From Leptospiraceae bacterium (lineage in GTDB: Bacteria > Spirochaetota > Leptospiria > Leptospirales > Leptospiraceae), in assembly GCA_024233835.1 (NCBI GenBank), contig JACKPC010000001.1, positions 1,550,001-1,614,000 of the forward strand: a DNA stretch of 64,000 nucleotides, in the 5' to 3' direction. Under the pieces are notes generated by a model. It did not search any database, was not told the origin of the DNA, and saw only the letters and a list, made by a program, of their open reading frames with translations. Positions 35,349 through 43,769 of this stretch are shown here, one piece after another (position 1 is the stretch's first letter; each line of letters begins with the position of its first letter). Both the position numbers and the translations under genes were made by a program.

Positions 35349-38300
35349 TTAAGCCACATCAGCATTTCCATTTATCGCATCGATTATTTTCACGACTTTT
35401 ATAGCATCTTCCCTATTGGGAAAAACTCCGGATAGACCTCCATCATTTATGTCGATGAAGGGAGACTCGTTTAGTACTCTTTTTTCTAATGTACCATTTT
35501 TTGCCAGATAGTTGATAATCGTTTTCACAAAAGTCATCTGATCACCTCTCAGGTTTCCGGCCTGTAAAAATTCGGCAAAGGCCTGATTCAGGGCTTCTGT
35601 TTCCAAACCGGTGATACTGCGAATGAAAACTCCTAAAGGCCTTTCACCGTATTCCTGAACAAATTGCTCTTTACTTCCTGCTACATCATCTGTAAAAAGT
35701 ATTCTTTCCAGAGCATTTATGTCGTGCTCTGTGATAGATTCATTATGCCGGAGTTTATAGATTGTGATGTGGTCTTTGTTATTTCGAATATAGCTTTCTA
35801 CCCTGTCTTTATAGGATTGCAGGCTGGTATAAATATCTAAGGGATATTTTTCATCTATTCTTGTTGTATCTAATTTGTCTTTAAAGTTTGTATAGATTGG
35901 TTCCTGCTTTTCCGGGTCCAAATATTTTATCAAACTTCGGATGGATTTTCTAAGTTCTTCCAGACTGTGCACATGAGCCTTTTGCCAGTAAGCATCGGTT
36001 TGGACGGATTGAATAAGTTCTATTTGCTTTGCTATCTGGGGTATATTGGCTTTTTTTTCCAGCTCTTTTGCCAGTCCTGCGATTTTATTTGTGTATTGGC
36101 TGAGACTATTTGTTTCCAGTAAGTAAAGCATACTGCTATGTACCAATACATCAAATCTTCTGGCTTTATCATCATCGCCTTTTTGCGGAGGTTCTAAATG
36201 GGAAAGATGTTCACTGATGATTGACAGGTCTAATTTGTTTAGGTTTAACCATTTTTCTTTATAGCTGTATTCTTTCACATATCTCCATTGCTTTTGCACG
36301 ATAAAGCGATCCTCGTCCAGAGTCGATATGATGTGCTGTAGTTCCTTTGCATAAAGTTCCTTGATTTGCTTCTCTTCTTCCGTGGTTTCTGTCTTCTGGT
36401 TGATAATTACCAGGACTCTGGCTTTGGCCTCAAATATTTGTTGCTGTAACGATTTTACATTTTTGCTGATATAGCCTTCCGGCTTTGCTTCAAAAAATTC
36501 AAAGTTTTCACAATAATCGAAAATAAGAAATTCTTTCTTATGAACACCCGGAGCAAATAAATCAGGACAGAGCCTTGTGCCCCTGCCTATCATCTGCCAG
36601 AACTTGGTGACGCTGCGTACCAGTTTGAAAAAGACCAGATTTACCACTCGCGGTGCATCTACACCGGTATCCATCATATCTACGGATACGGCGATTTGTG
36701 GATCTTTTTCACTGTGTTCATCACTAAATTTTTCTACGAGATCTTCTGCTTTCTCTATGTAGTTGTCAATTACCTGTAAAAACTTGTTGCTGTATTCCGG
36801 ATAGTTCTTTTCAAATCGTTTCTTGATGAACTCGGCATGGTTATGGTTTTTAGCAAAGATAATCGTCTTCCCGATTTTATCTCCACCCTCGACCTTTATC
36901 CCGTCTTTCATCAGATGTTCAAGAACTTTGTCTACCGTATCCTGATTGAATAACCAGTTATTTAATGCTTCGCTGCTAATGCTGTCCGGTGCTTCTTCGT
37001 TTGATGGGTCGCCGAACTTCTCTTCATATTCCTGTTTTTCTTTTTCGGATAGCTCGTGGTATTTAATGCCTTCTCTCTGGAATTTCAAGGGAACACTGTA
37101 GGCTTTGGCTGGCACCAAATATTTGTCTTTGACGGCTGCGTCTAATTCGTAGGCGAAGGTAGGGTTGTCATCTTCGATTTGGAAGAGGGAATAGGTATTT
37201 TTATCAAAGTCTTTTTTGGGTGTAGCAGTAAGTCCTAATAGTAAAGAATCAAAATATTCAAAGATGGCTTTATACTTCTGATAGACCGACCTGTGGGTTT
37301 CATCAATAATGATGAGATCAAAATGTCCTACTCCGAAATAACGCTTATTGTCTATTCTCGTGTGGTCGATTTGATTCATCATCGTTGGATAAGTAGAAAA
37401 AACAAGTCTTGCTTCCAAATTGACCTTATCCCTGGTTAGATCAATGGAAGACAATTCGGGTAAATGATTATTAAACGCTTTTTTCGCCTGGGTGACAAGG
37501 GCGTTTCTGTCAGCTAAGAATAAGACTCTTTTCACCCAATTGCATTTGAATAACATATCTACAATGGCGGCTGCCGTCCGGGTTTTGCCGCTTCCGGTCG
37601 CCATTACCAGCAGGGCTTCTCTTTTAAAGCCTTTGAGATTTCCCTTCCTGTCGCTTATCACATAGGCTTCGGCAACTCTTCGCAGGGCTTCTAACTGATA
37701 GGGTCTATTGATAATATTATGATTTACTGAAAAGTTTCGCAGGTCTTTTTTATCCAGACGTCTGTCTATGAGAAGTTGTAGTTCATCCTGTGTATAAAAG
37801 CCCTGGGTTTGTCTTTCGCTATAGAAAGTATCATCATAGAGATAGGTTTCAAAACCATTGGTATAGAAGATAATCGGTCTCTGTCCGTGCATCTTTTCCA
37901 GACAGTCGGCATAGAGTTCAGCCTGATGTCTGCCGGATTCTGCATGTAGCATGGTTCGTTTGGCTTCGATGACAGCAAGAGGTTTGCCGTCCTTTCCCCA
38001 GAGAACATAGTCCGCATAGCCCGTGCCGGAAGGGTTTACGCTTTTAGGCAAGCCCGTTACTTTATATTCCAGATCCTTTCCCTTTTGCAAATGCTCCCAG
38101 CCTGCATCCCGAAGGAGGAGGTCGATAAAACGCTCGCGTGTTTCTTTTTCGGTTACAAGAACGGGAACCACCTGCATCGGGTCGGTTTCTTTGTTTCTTT
38201 CTTCTCTTCTGTCTGCGATTTCTTGTTTTAGTCTTTCTAATTCCCTGCGTAAAGACTCATTTTCCCTTGCCTGCTCCTGTTGTTTTTTGCGCTCTTCGGC

Positions 38301-38795
38301 TTCTTTTGCCTGAAGTTGTTCTTTTTCCTGTTCTAAAGCTTTGAGCTTTTTGAGAGTTTCCTGTTCCTTCTTGCCATCGGGAATGTGGGAGAGAGAAAAC
38401 GCGGGTGGCCTGGTTTTTTGCAGAGAGTAGCAAAAATGAAAAGCACCTAAGAATCGAAATAGGTTTTTGACAGAGACAATGGAATGTTCTTCGGTGATGC
38501 TACTGCCGTGGGCCGCGGAATTTCCATAACGGCGGATAAGTTCAATTTCCCGGGAGAGCCTGGCCGGGCGGATGATTTCTTGAAAATTGGCATCGAAAAT
38601 AAGAGCGGAAAGATTGTCGGAATAGGGCCTGGTGAGTTTCTTGTCATGGTCATACATCCAGTTGACAGCCAGCTCCAGGGCACTACGGGCAAGAATGGCA
38701 CTGGCTTTGGGCGAAAGGAGCGCAAGTCTTTCGGCTTCTTTTGCCTCAGCAAAAATTGTGGGCCAGGCGGATTGGAGAAAAACAAAGTTCGACAT
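35349..38795 (-). CDS. hsdR: Type I restriction enzyme R subunit (HsdR)
   Basis: This 1148-aa protein, counted from ATG 38795, has a DUF4145 helical domain (to about residue 125) and a coiled coil (150-205). A PD-(D/E)xK nuclease follows, with D262 and E277-x-K279 in ADYVLWG and AVIEAKR, then helicase motifs MATGSGKT (398-405), IIDETHRS and QMIGRGTRL, and a C-terminal helical domain. It cuts unmodified DNA after ATP-driven translocation with HsdM/HsdS. The start is placed two bases after the hsdS stop; an upstream in-frame extension lies inside hsdS and is unlikely. All catalytic motifs are intact, so the enzyme is probably active. Confidence 0.95.
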   Translation of the reverse strand: MSNFVFLQSAWPTIFAEAKEAERLALLSPKASAILARSALELAVNWMYDHDKKLTRPYSDNLSALIFDANFQEIIRPARLSREIELIRRYGNSAAHGSSITEEHSIVSVKNLFRFLGAFHFCYSLQKTRPPAFSLSHIPDGKKEQETLKKLKALEQEKEQLQAKEAEERKKQQEQARENESLRRELERLKQEIADRREERNKETDPMQVVPVLVTEKETRERFIDLLLRDAGWEHLQKGKDLEYKVTGLPKSVNPSGTGYADYVLWGKDGKPLAVIEAKRTMLHAESGRHQAELYADCLEKMHGQRPIIFYTNGFETYLYDDTFYSERQTQGFYTQDELQLLIDRRLDKKDLRNFSVNHNIINRPYQLEALRRVAEAYVISDRKGNLKGFKREALLVMATGSGKTRTAAAIVDMLFKCNWVKRVLFLADRNALVTQAKKAFNNHLPELSSIDLTRDKVNLEARLVFSTYPTMMNQIDHTRIDNKRYFGVGHFDLIIIDETHRSVYQKYKAIFEYFDSLLLGLTATPKKDFDKNTYSLFQIEDDNPTFAYELDAAVKDKYLVPAKAYSVPLKFQREGIKYHELSEKEKQEYEEKFGDPSNEEAPDSISSEALNNWLFNQDTVDKVLEHLMKDGIKVEGGDKIGKTIIFAKNHNHAEFIKKRFEKNYPEYSNKFLQVIDNYIEKAEDLVEKFSDEHSEKDPQIAVSVDMMDTGVDAPRVVNLVFFKLVRSVTKFWQMIGRGTRLCPDLFAPGVHKKEFLIFDYCENFEFFEAKPEGYISKNVKSLQQQIFEAKARVLVIINQKTETTEEEKQIKELYAKELQHIISTLDEDRFIVQKQWRYVKEYSYKEKWLNLNKLDLSIISEHLSHLEPPQKGDDDKARRFDVLVHSSMLYLLETNSLSQYTNKIAGLAKELEKKANIPQIAKQIELIQSVQTDAYWQKAHVHSLEELRKSIRSLIKYLDPEKQEPIYTNFKDKLDTTRIDEKYPLDIYTSLQSYKDRVESYIRNNKDHITIYKLRHNESITEHDINALERILFTDDVAGSKEQFVQEYGERPLGVFIRSITGLETEALNQAFAEFLQAGNLRGDQMTFVKTIINYLAKNGTLEKRVLNESPFIDINDGGLSGVFPNREDAIKVVKIIDAINGNADVA

Positions 38796-38796
38796 A

Positions 38797-39954
38797 TCAG
38801 GTAAGTTCTCCTTTGAAGGCTTTTTGCAAGAGACAGTTAAATAGATCATCGGCTTTTTGAAGGGAAGCCTCCGCATTTGCTTTCTGGGATTCAATTTCTT
38901 GAATCCGTTCCGCAAATTGGTTTTGAAGCTCGATGGGTGGGAGAGGGTAGTCCAAGTCTCTTAAAATTGCTAAGTTAATATTTTTTTGTGCAGATTCAGG
39001 TGCAGTTTCTTCGAGAATTTTTTGTAAAAATGACATCCAAAAATGAGCGTAAATATTATTAGTATTTTCATTTGGAATAAATCCAACAACACTATCAGGA
39101 AAACATGCATTAAAAGTTAATATTCCAGTTTTAGCAATATTAGCTGCAATAGTAATACATAAAGTTCCTGAAGGCCATTTTTTACTTTGTGCTAATCCTA
39201 TATCTGAATAAGTCGAATCATAAGTTTTTACAAATATTCCACTATTTGCTATATCTCCTGTCTGAATTAAGGGATGGGATCCTCCAAGTAGTTCAGGGGC
39301 ATTTCTTGGTCTATGCTTTGATTTTCCTCTATCCAGTTTCCCCACTTCTGAAAACTTTACAACCTCCCAGCCTTTGGGGTTCACAACCGGGTCGCCGAAC
39401 ATGTCTAAGAATAGGCTCTGGGCCAGCTCGTCGTATTTGGTGAGAAGTGCTTTGGTCTTCTGCCGGAACTCATCCGCCGCATCCAGTATCGCCGCGATTT
39501 TCTTTTGTTCATCGAGGGGCGGCAGGGGGATTTTGATATCTTTCAAATATTTAAAATGTCGATTGTATCCAGTATCTGGAATATTTAATTGAGATAAAAA
39601 ATAATAAATATATTTTGTGTAATTGTTTCTTTCTTTATCTTGTAATACCTTAACACCATCAGCACCCATAACAAATTTAAAATCTATATATTTGAAAATT
39701 CTTGTATGGTCTCCAAAAATTATATAAGGAGGTTCTGATTTTACTATTTTTTTTTCATCAGAAAGGTAACCTGCAATCTTATTTTTACCTTGATCAATAA
39801 TAGGAATCTTTCCAGAACTTTCAAACTTTGATTTAGGTATTTTAAAATTGCCAGCAGAATTATCTTCTAAAACTTCTTCAAAATTTTTAATAACCCATGT
39901 TTTTGGTAGTTTACGTAATGTACTTAAATTCTGTACCAAACTAAAATCTTTCAT
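38797..39954 (-). CDS. hsdS: Type I specificity subunit (HsdS)
   Basis: This 385-aa protein has two target-recognition domains. The first covers about residues 15-150, ending at IKIPLPPLDEQKKIAAILDAAD, and is followed by a conserved helix (LLTKYDELAQSLFLDMFGDP). The second ends at LDYPLPPIELQNQFAERIQEIE, with a final helix ending LLQKAFKGELT. This two-fold layout is that of HsdS. ATG 39954 fits family starts, though GGGAGG lies only one base upstream. Further upstream the frame is open but encodes a REP palindrome, not protein. hsdR starts two bases after its stop. The RAYT gene separates it from the hsdM end of the operon. Confidence 0.92.
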   Translation of the reverse strand: MKDFSLVQNLSTLRKLPKTWVIKNFEEVLEDNSAGNFKIPKSKFESSGKIPIIDQGKNKIAGYLSDEKKIVKSEPPYIIFGDHTRIFKYIDFKFVMGADGVKVLQDKERNNYTKYIYYFLSQLNIPDTGYNRHFKYLKDIKIPLPPLDEQKKIAAILDAADEFRQKTKALLTKYDELAQSLFLDMFGDPVVNPKGWEVVKFSEVGKLDRGKSKHRPRNAPELLGGSHPLIQTGDIANSGIFVKTYDSTYSDIGLAQSKKWPSGTLCITIAANIAKTGILTFNACFPDSVVGFIPNENTNNIYAHFWMSFLQKILEETAPESAQKNINLAILRDLDYPLPPIELQNQFAERIQEIESQKANAEASLQKADDLFNCLLQKAFKGELT

Positions 39955-40033
39955 TTCATACCTCCCGTTGTTTGAACAGGATTTTTGGATTTCCATCGTG
40001 GGTGGAATTGTGGTATTTGAATGGTTGGTTTTT

Positions 40034-40092
40034 CCGGTAGATACGCATTGCAACCCGGTAGATACGCATTGCAATGCGTATCTACCGGGTTG
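40034..40092. repeat. REP-like palindrome upstream of hsdS
   Basis: A perfect 42-bp palindrome at 40051-40092 has core ACGCATTGCAATGCGT with GTAGAT/ATCTAC outer arms, preceded by one direct half-copy at 40034-40050. It has the same core as the palindrome inside the RAYT gene (40354-40387), but the arms differ by paired changes that keep base pairing. It lies between the RAYT stop (40128) and the hsdS start. Confidence 0.92.
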
Positions 40093-40127
40093 AACCGATT
40101 GTGGTTGTTTATTTGCATATTATCTTC

Positions 40128-40829
40128 CTATAATTCCTTTTTGTTTGTGTTTGCAGGATTATCCCGGATATACCGACGCACATTTTCCAGTTCCCGTTGG
40201 CTGCGGATAATGCGGTCATAAAACCGGGATTGCCATTGGAAATTTGGGTTTATGGTTTCATGAATCCGTCGCGTGGATTTGGATTTAAACCCCCGGATGA
40301 TATTGGATATATTTTGAATGTACATATATGAATAATGATGGATGGTATCAATCCCCGTAGGGACGCATTGCAATGCGTCCCTACGGGACAATGCGTCCCT
40401 ACGGGGCAATGAATCCCCACGGGGCAATGAATCCCCACGGGGCAATGAATCCCCACGGGGCAATGAATCCCTACGGGGCAATGAATCCCCACGGGGCAAT
40501 GAATCCCCACGGGGCAATGAATCCCCACGGGGCAATGAATCCCCACGACGGGGGCGGGGATAATCAATTTGGATGATGCCGTGGATATGATCCGGCATGA
40601 TGATAAATTCGTCCAGATATACATTGGGTCGCATGATAATGGTTCTGTACCATTCCTCGTGGATGATTTGTCCGATGGTGGATAATATCATTTGATGATT
40701 AAAAATATTACCCAAATAGGGTTCGCGGTTCTTCGTGCAAATGGTGATAAAATAATACCCCGGATGGGAATAATCCCAATTTTTTAACCTTGCTGATTCG
40801 ACGCGGTATTTATTATTGTATAAGGTCAT
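40128..40829 (-). CDS. REP-associated tyrosine transposase (RAYT) with internal repeat array
   Basis: This 233-aa Y1 HUH transposase has the N-terminal YFITICTKNREPYLG, the HUH motif MPDHIHGII and the C-terminal FYDRIIRSQRELENVRRYIRDNPAN, where the Tyr of YIRDNP is the likely catalytic residue. RAYTs process and move REP palindromes. Between HUH and Tyr the gene contains about 70 extra residues made of RGDSLP-type hexapeptides, encoded by ten 18-bp repeats plus a palindrome. The frame stays open. It lies between the nucleotidyltransferase pairs and hsdS, on the same strand. Activity with this insertion is uncertain. Confidence 0.88.
   Translation of the reverse strand: MTLYNNKYRVESARLKNWDYSHPGYYFITICTKNREPYLGNIFNHQMILSTIGQIIHEEWYRTIIMRPNVYLDEFIIMPDHIHGIIQIDYPRPRRGDSLPRGDSLPRGDSLPRGDSLPRRDSLPRGDSLPRGDSLPRGDSLPRRDALSRRDALQCVPTGIDTIHHYSYMYIQNISNIIRGFKSKSTRRIHETINPNFQWQSRFYDRIIRSQRELENVRRYIRDNPANTNKKEL
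40354..40550. repeat. REP palindrome plus ten 18-bp repeats inside RAYT
   Basis: A perfect 34-bp palindrome (40354-40387, core ACGCATTGCAATGCGT) overlaps the first of ten 18-bp units starting every 18 bases from 40371 to 40533. The first two units, CAATGCGTCCCTACGG plus two bases, are the right arm of the palindrome. The later eight have GAATCCCC in place of GCGTCCCT. The array therefore grew from one palindrome arm and was then homogenised to a variant. Confidence 0.93.
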
Positions 40830-40857
40830 TTGATTTACCTATAATTCCTATATCAGT

Positions 40858-41301
40858 TTAGCCCTTTTTCTTTTTCAATTCCATTAGAATTTTAAGGTCC
40901 CATTTGTCCTGCTCTCTTTCTGTTTGCTTACTTTTAATTAAAGAATCCAGACCCAAATATGGAATTTCTAATTTATCTAATTCTAAAATACATACATCTT
41001 TCATTGCATCATCGTAAGTTAAAGACCAGGCACTGAGCAAAATGTCTAACTCGGGTTCATCATATATTTTAATCACAATATTCTCTAAAAAGTCTTCAAC
41101 TGTAACTTTTTCTAAATGAGGATATAATTCCTCGATACAGGAAATCACATTTTGAATGTTCTTTCTGTCGTTTTGAATTAACACGTCAATATCTTCTGTG
41201 GCGCGTACATACCCATGAAAAGAACAGGCTCTTGCACCCACAATTACAAACTTAACATCATGCTTCTTTAGCAAAAAACAAACTCTTTGGATCTCATTCA
41301 T
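40858..41301 (-). CDS. Nucleotidyltransferase of a putative two-gene pair
   Basis: This protein of about 147 aa has a nucleotidyltransferase fold: FVIVGARACSFHGYVRATEDIDVLI, with the G and DxD of the catalytic strand, then LDILLSAWSLTYDDA and LGLDSLIKSKQTEREQDKWDL. It is close to AbiEii/DUF6036-type enzymes that act as toxins or antitoxins. ATG 41301 gives an 8-base overlap with the upstream 61-aa gene; ATG 41313 is possible. It may transfer nucleotides to a target RNA or protein; the target is unknown. It is the second of two such pairs in the hsd operon. Confidence 0.72.
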   Translation of the reverse strand: MNEIQRVCFLLKKHDVKFVIVGARACSFHGYVRATEDIDVLIQNDRKNIQNVISCIEELYPHLEKVTVEDFLENIVIKIYDEPELDILLSAWSLTYDDAMKDVCILELDKLEIPYLGLDSLIKSKQTEREQDKWDLKILMELKKKKG

Positions 41302-41479
41302 AATGTTCCACATACCTTTTGAGAGAGAATAGGTAATGTTCCTCCCAGGTACGAAATTTAAAAATCTTTCCTTTCTTCTTTTGAATGGGAGAATTCTTTT
41401 TTAATTCAGCAATCAATTTTTCCTGAACTTCGAGATTCTCCAGGGCTGTTCTTTCTTTCTTATTGCCGATGATTTTCAT
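41294..41479 (-). CDS. 61-aa partner of the nucleotidyltransferase
   Basis: This small, basic, helical protein (KIIGNKKERTALENLEVQEK, ending FSLKRYVEHYE) is followed with overlap by the nucleotidyltransferase gene. A GAGATGG-like site precedes ATG 41479. I recognise no family. Position and size fit an antitoxin or DNA-binding partner, which is inference only. Confidence 0.6.
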   Translation of the reverse strand: MKIIGNKKERTALENLEVQEKLIAELKKNSPIQKKKGKIFKFRTWEEHYLFSLKRYVEHYE

Positions 41480-41491
41480 AAGTTTTCCATC

Positions 41492-41743
41492 TCACTTTTT
41501 CTCTAAGTTCCGAAGATGCTGGATGAACTTCTCTTTTTCTTCTTCAGAAAAATCATTACCGTAATACCTCAGAAAAAGACGGATTTTGATTTCTGTTTTG
41601 CTGAGCCCCGGTGGAAAAGAAGCCAATACAATTTTTCTTGCTGCTGTGCAACTGGCAAACCCCAGCTTCATCCTTTCTTCACCGGTAAGTTTCGCATAAC
41701 GTTCTCTTAGCATCTGACGTATTTCGGGTGAGGTATCATCCAT
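41492..41743 (-). CDS. 83-aa partner of a second nucleotidyltransferase
   Basis: This protein reads DDTSPEIRQMLRERYAKLTG, then ERMKLGFASCTAARKIVLASFPPGLSKTEIKIRLFLRYYGNDFSEEE. It is similar to short proteins I remember next to nucleotidyltransferase genes in several phyla, with the same DTSPE start and RLFLRYYG/DFS ending. It overlaps the end of the 180-aa nucleotidyltransferase by 8 bases. Function is unknown; the tight coupling suggests a toxin-antitoxin-like pair. Confidence 0.68.
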   Translation of the reverse strand: MDDTSPEIRQMLRERYAKLTGEERMKLGFASCTAARKIVLASFPPGLSKTEIKIRLFLRYYGNDFSEEEKEKFIQHLRNLEKK

Positions 41744-42278
41744 TTTCTAACTCCTGTAAAAGTTCATAAACTCCGAGTTCTTTACTATATTCATTCACAT
41801 AGGCTTTATCAAAATTAGAAGAGAGAAGGTTTATTAAGTCCCGTTTTTGCATTTCGGATTGAGATTTTTTCATCCAATCTAATTTGGAAAGTATTAAGTC
41901 TTCCTTACTAACCATAAACGTTTCAAAATCTTCTATTACTACTTTAACCCTTCTTTCAAACTCTAATCGTCTATAAGCTGTTTTTTTACGCAGGATGAAG
42001 TCTATTTTGATAATACTTTCATTGTGAATGATATTGAACATTTTATTATTCTCAATAGCCAATTTGATAGCATCAGGATCAATATAATATACTTCAGAAA
42101 AAATTTTCTCAAGTATAGTAATATCTTCCTGCTGTAAATAAACTACTATATCAATATCTCTGGTCATTCTCGGTTCAATATAAAAGTTCATTGCCATAGA
42201 GCCTGTAACCATAAATGGAATTTGATTCTCTATAAGTTTGTTAGAAACATCTTTTAATATTTTAATATCATCACTCAT
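41736..42278 (-). CDS. Nucleotidyltransferase paired with an 83-aa protein
   Basis: This 180-aa protein has IPFMVTGSMAMNFYIEPRMTRDIDIVVYL, containing the GS and DxD of the nucleotidyltransferase fold, then IIKIDFILRKKTAYRRLEFERR and MVSKEDLILSKLDWMKKSQSE. This matches stand-alone nucleotidyltransferase-like proteins often paired with a small DTSPE-type protein, as here. It starts 12 bases after the hsdM stop, so it is co-transcribed with hsdM. Whether it acts on RNA, protein or a small molecule is not visible. Confidence 0.75.
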   Translation of the reverse strand: MSDDIKILKDVSNKLIENQIPFMVTGSMAMNFYIEPRMTRDIDIVVYLQQEDITILEKIFSEVYYIDPDAIKLAIENNKMFNIIHNESIIKIDFILRKKTAYRRLEFERRVKVVIEDFETFMVSKEDLILSKLDWMKKSQSEMQKRDLINLLSSNFDKAYVNEYSKELGVYELLQELENG

Positions 42279-42290
42279 TCTCTAAGTTCC

Positions 42291-43769
42291 TCACTTCAAA
42301 AGCTTTTTCAAGACCTTCAATGTCTCATTTCGTTCTTTATCAAAGGCTTCGATTTCAGCAATGATTTCGGATGGTGGAGCATAGCTTTCTTCCTCGTATT
42401 CAACTTCTCTGTAGCGATTAATTGATAGGTCCCAGCCATTGGCCTCGTTTATTTCTTTTTTGGGAACTAAGAAACTCTTATCTGTCCGTTTACGTTTCTT
42501 CTCCTTAGGTAAATTAGAAAAACGTTGTATAATATCCGGAATGTCATTATCTTTAATAGGATTACGCTTATCGTCCAAACTGTAACCATCCGCCTGCATA
42601 TCATAAAACCAGATATTTTCTGTACCTCCGGTCCCGGTTTTGGTAAAATAGAGAATAGCTGTACTTACACCGGCATAGGGTTTAAACACGCCACTCGGCA
42701 TAGAAATCACCGCATCGAGTTTTTGATTTTCCACAAGCTCTTTACGGATTTGCTTATGTGCTGTGGAACTTCCGAAAAGAACACCATCCGGTACTATCAC
42801 AGAAGCTCTTCCACCCACTTTTAACATACGTAAAATCAATCCTAAGAATAATAACTCAGTTTTTTTAGATTTAACAATCGTTAAAATGGAGCCTTCAATT
42901 CCATCATAGTCCACACTGCCCTTGAAAGGAGGATTGGCCAGAATCAAAGTAAATTTGTCTCTATACTGTTTTGCATTTTCACTGAGTGAGTCCATTTTTT
43001 TTAGATCGGGATTTTCTATTCCGTGCAGGACCATATTCATCGCACCAATGCGAATCATGGTATCATCAAACTCAAGGCCATGAAACATGGTATCACTAAA
43101 ATGCTTTCTAAACTTTTTATCATGAAACCAATCTTTATGATTGTCCCGAAAATATTCACCGGCATTTACTAAGAATCCGGAGGTACCGGCTGCCGGGTCA
43201 CAAATGATGTCCTCTCTTTTTGGTTCTACGATATCTACCATCAGACGGATAATATGGCGTGGAGTGCGGAACTGTCCGTTTCTTCCGGCAGAAGCAATTT
43301 TGGAAAGCATATACTCATACAAATCACCCTTGGTATCCCGGTCTTTCATGTCGATTTTATCGATGAGTTGCACGACCTGATCCAGAAGTCTCGGAGTTGA
43401 AATGACAAAGGTTGCCCGTCCCATAAATTCGGCAAATGCTCCACCGGATTTACCCACCTGTTTCATGTGCTCAAAAACGGAAAGATTATCTACAGAGGAT
43501 TTTGTGAAAAGTTCAAACATGGCTTCCGGGTCTTTATTTTTAAATGAATGCCAGCGAAGATTTTTTTGCTTGCTGGAGAATATTTTTACTTCCCGTGGAA
43601 TGCCTAAGAGAACAGAATTTTCTTCATCGGCTAATTGGATTTCATCAATTCTGCGTAGAAAAAGGAGGTAGGTAAACTGCTCAATGACAGTTAAAGCATT
43701 GGTGATACCTCCCCAGGCAAAAGCCTCCCAGATTCTATCAACTTGTGATTTTAATTCCCCTGTAATCAT
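42291..43769 (-). CDS. hsdM: Type I methyltransferase subunit (HsdM)
   Basis: This 492-aa N6-adenine methyltransferase has the N-terminal HsdM helical domain (LKSQVDRIWEAFAWGGITN, FLRRIDEIQ), GQFRTPRHIIRLMVDI, SAM motif DPAAGTSGF at 191-199 and catalytic NPPF at 279-282, with a C-terminal tail that contacts HsdS. AAGGA precedes ATG 43769. It is the first gene of the locus. hsdS and hsdR lie about 2.3 kb downstream, beyond two nucleotidyltransferase pairs and a RAYT, so equal expression of the three subunits depends on read-through or internal promoters. Confidence 0.95.
   Translation of the reverse strand: MITGELKSQVDRIWEAFAWGGITNALTVIEQFTYLLFLRRIDEIQLADEENSVLLGIPREVKIFSSKQKNLRWHSFKNKDPEAMFELFTKSSVDNLSVFEHMKQVGKSGGAFAEFMGRATFVISTPRLLDQVVQLIDKIDMKDRDTKGDLYEYMLSKIASAGRNGQFRTPRHIIRLMVDIVEPKREDIICDPAAGTSGFLVNAGEYFRDNHKDWFHDKKFRKHFSDTMFHGLEFDDTMIRIGAMNMVLHGIENPDLKKMDSLSENAKQYRDKFTLILANPPFKGSVDYDGIEGSILTIVKSKKTELLFLGLILRMLKVGGRASVIVPDGVLFGSSTAHKQIRKELVENQKLDAVISMPSGVFKPYAGVSTAILYFTKTGTGGTENIWFYDMQADGYSLDDKRNPIKDNDIPDIIQRFSNLPKEKKRKRTDKSFLVPKKEINEANGWDLSINRYREVEYEEESYAPPSEIIAEIEAFDKERNETLKVLKKLLK

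Noticed and set aside
38447..38785. Minus-strand frame overlapping the hsdR start
   Set aside because: Lies wholly within the DUF4145 part of hsdR in another frame and has no family match.
40354..40550. Repeat array that might be taken for a CRISPR
   Set aside because: Units of 18 bp are directly adjacent with no spacers, and the array lies inside a coding frame.
41744..41790. Possible fourth DUF4240 gene-end scar
   Set aside because: The local sequence reads SKELGVYELLQELENG, the genuine end of the nucleotidyltransferase; the similarity to KELSIKEFIE is short and chance-like.
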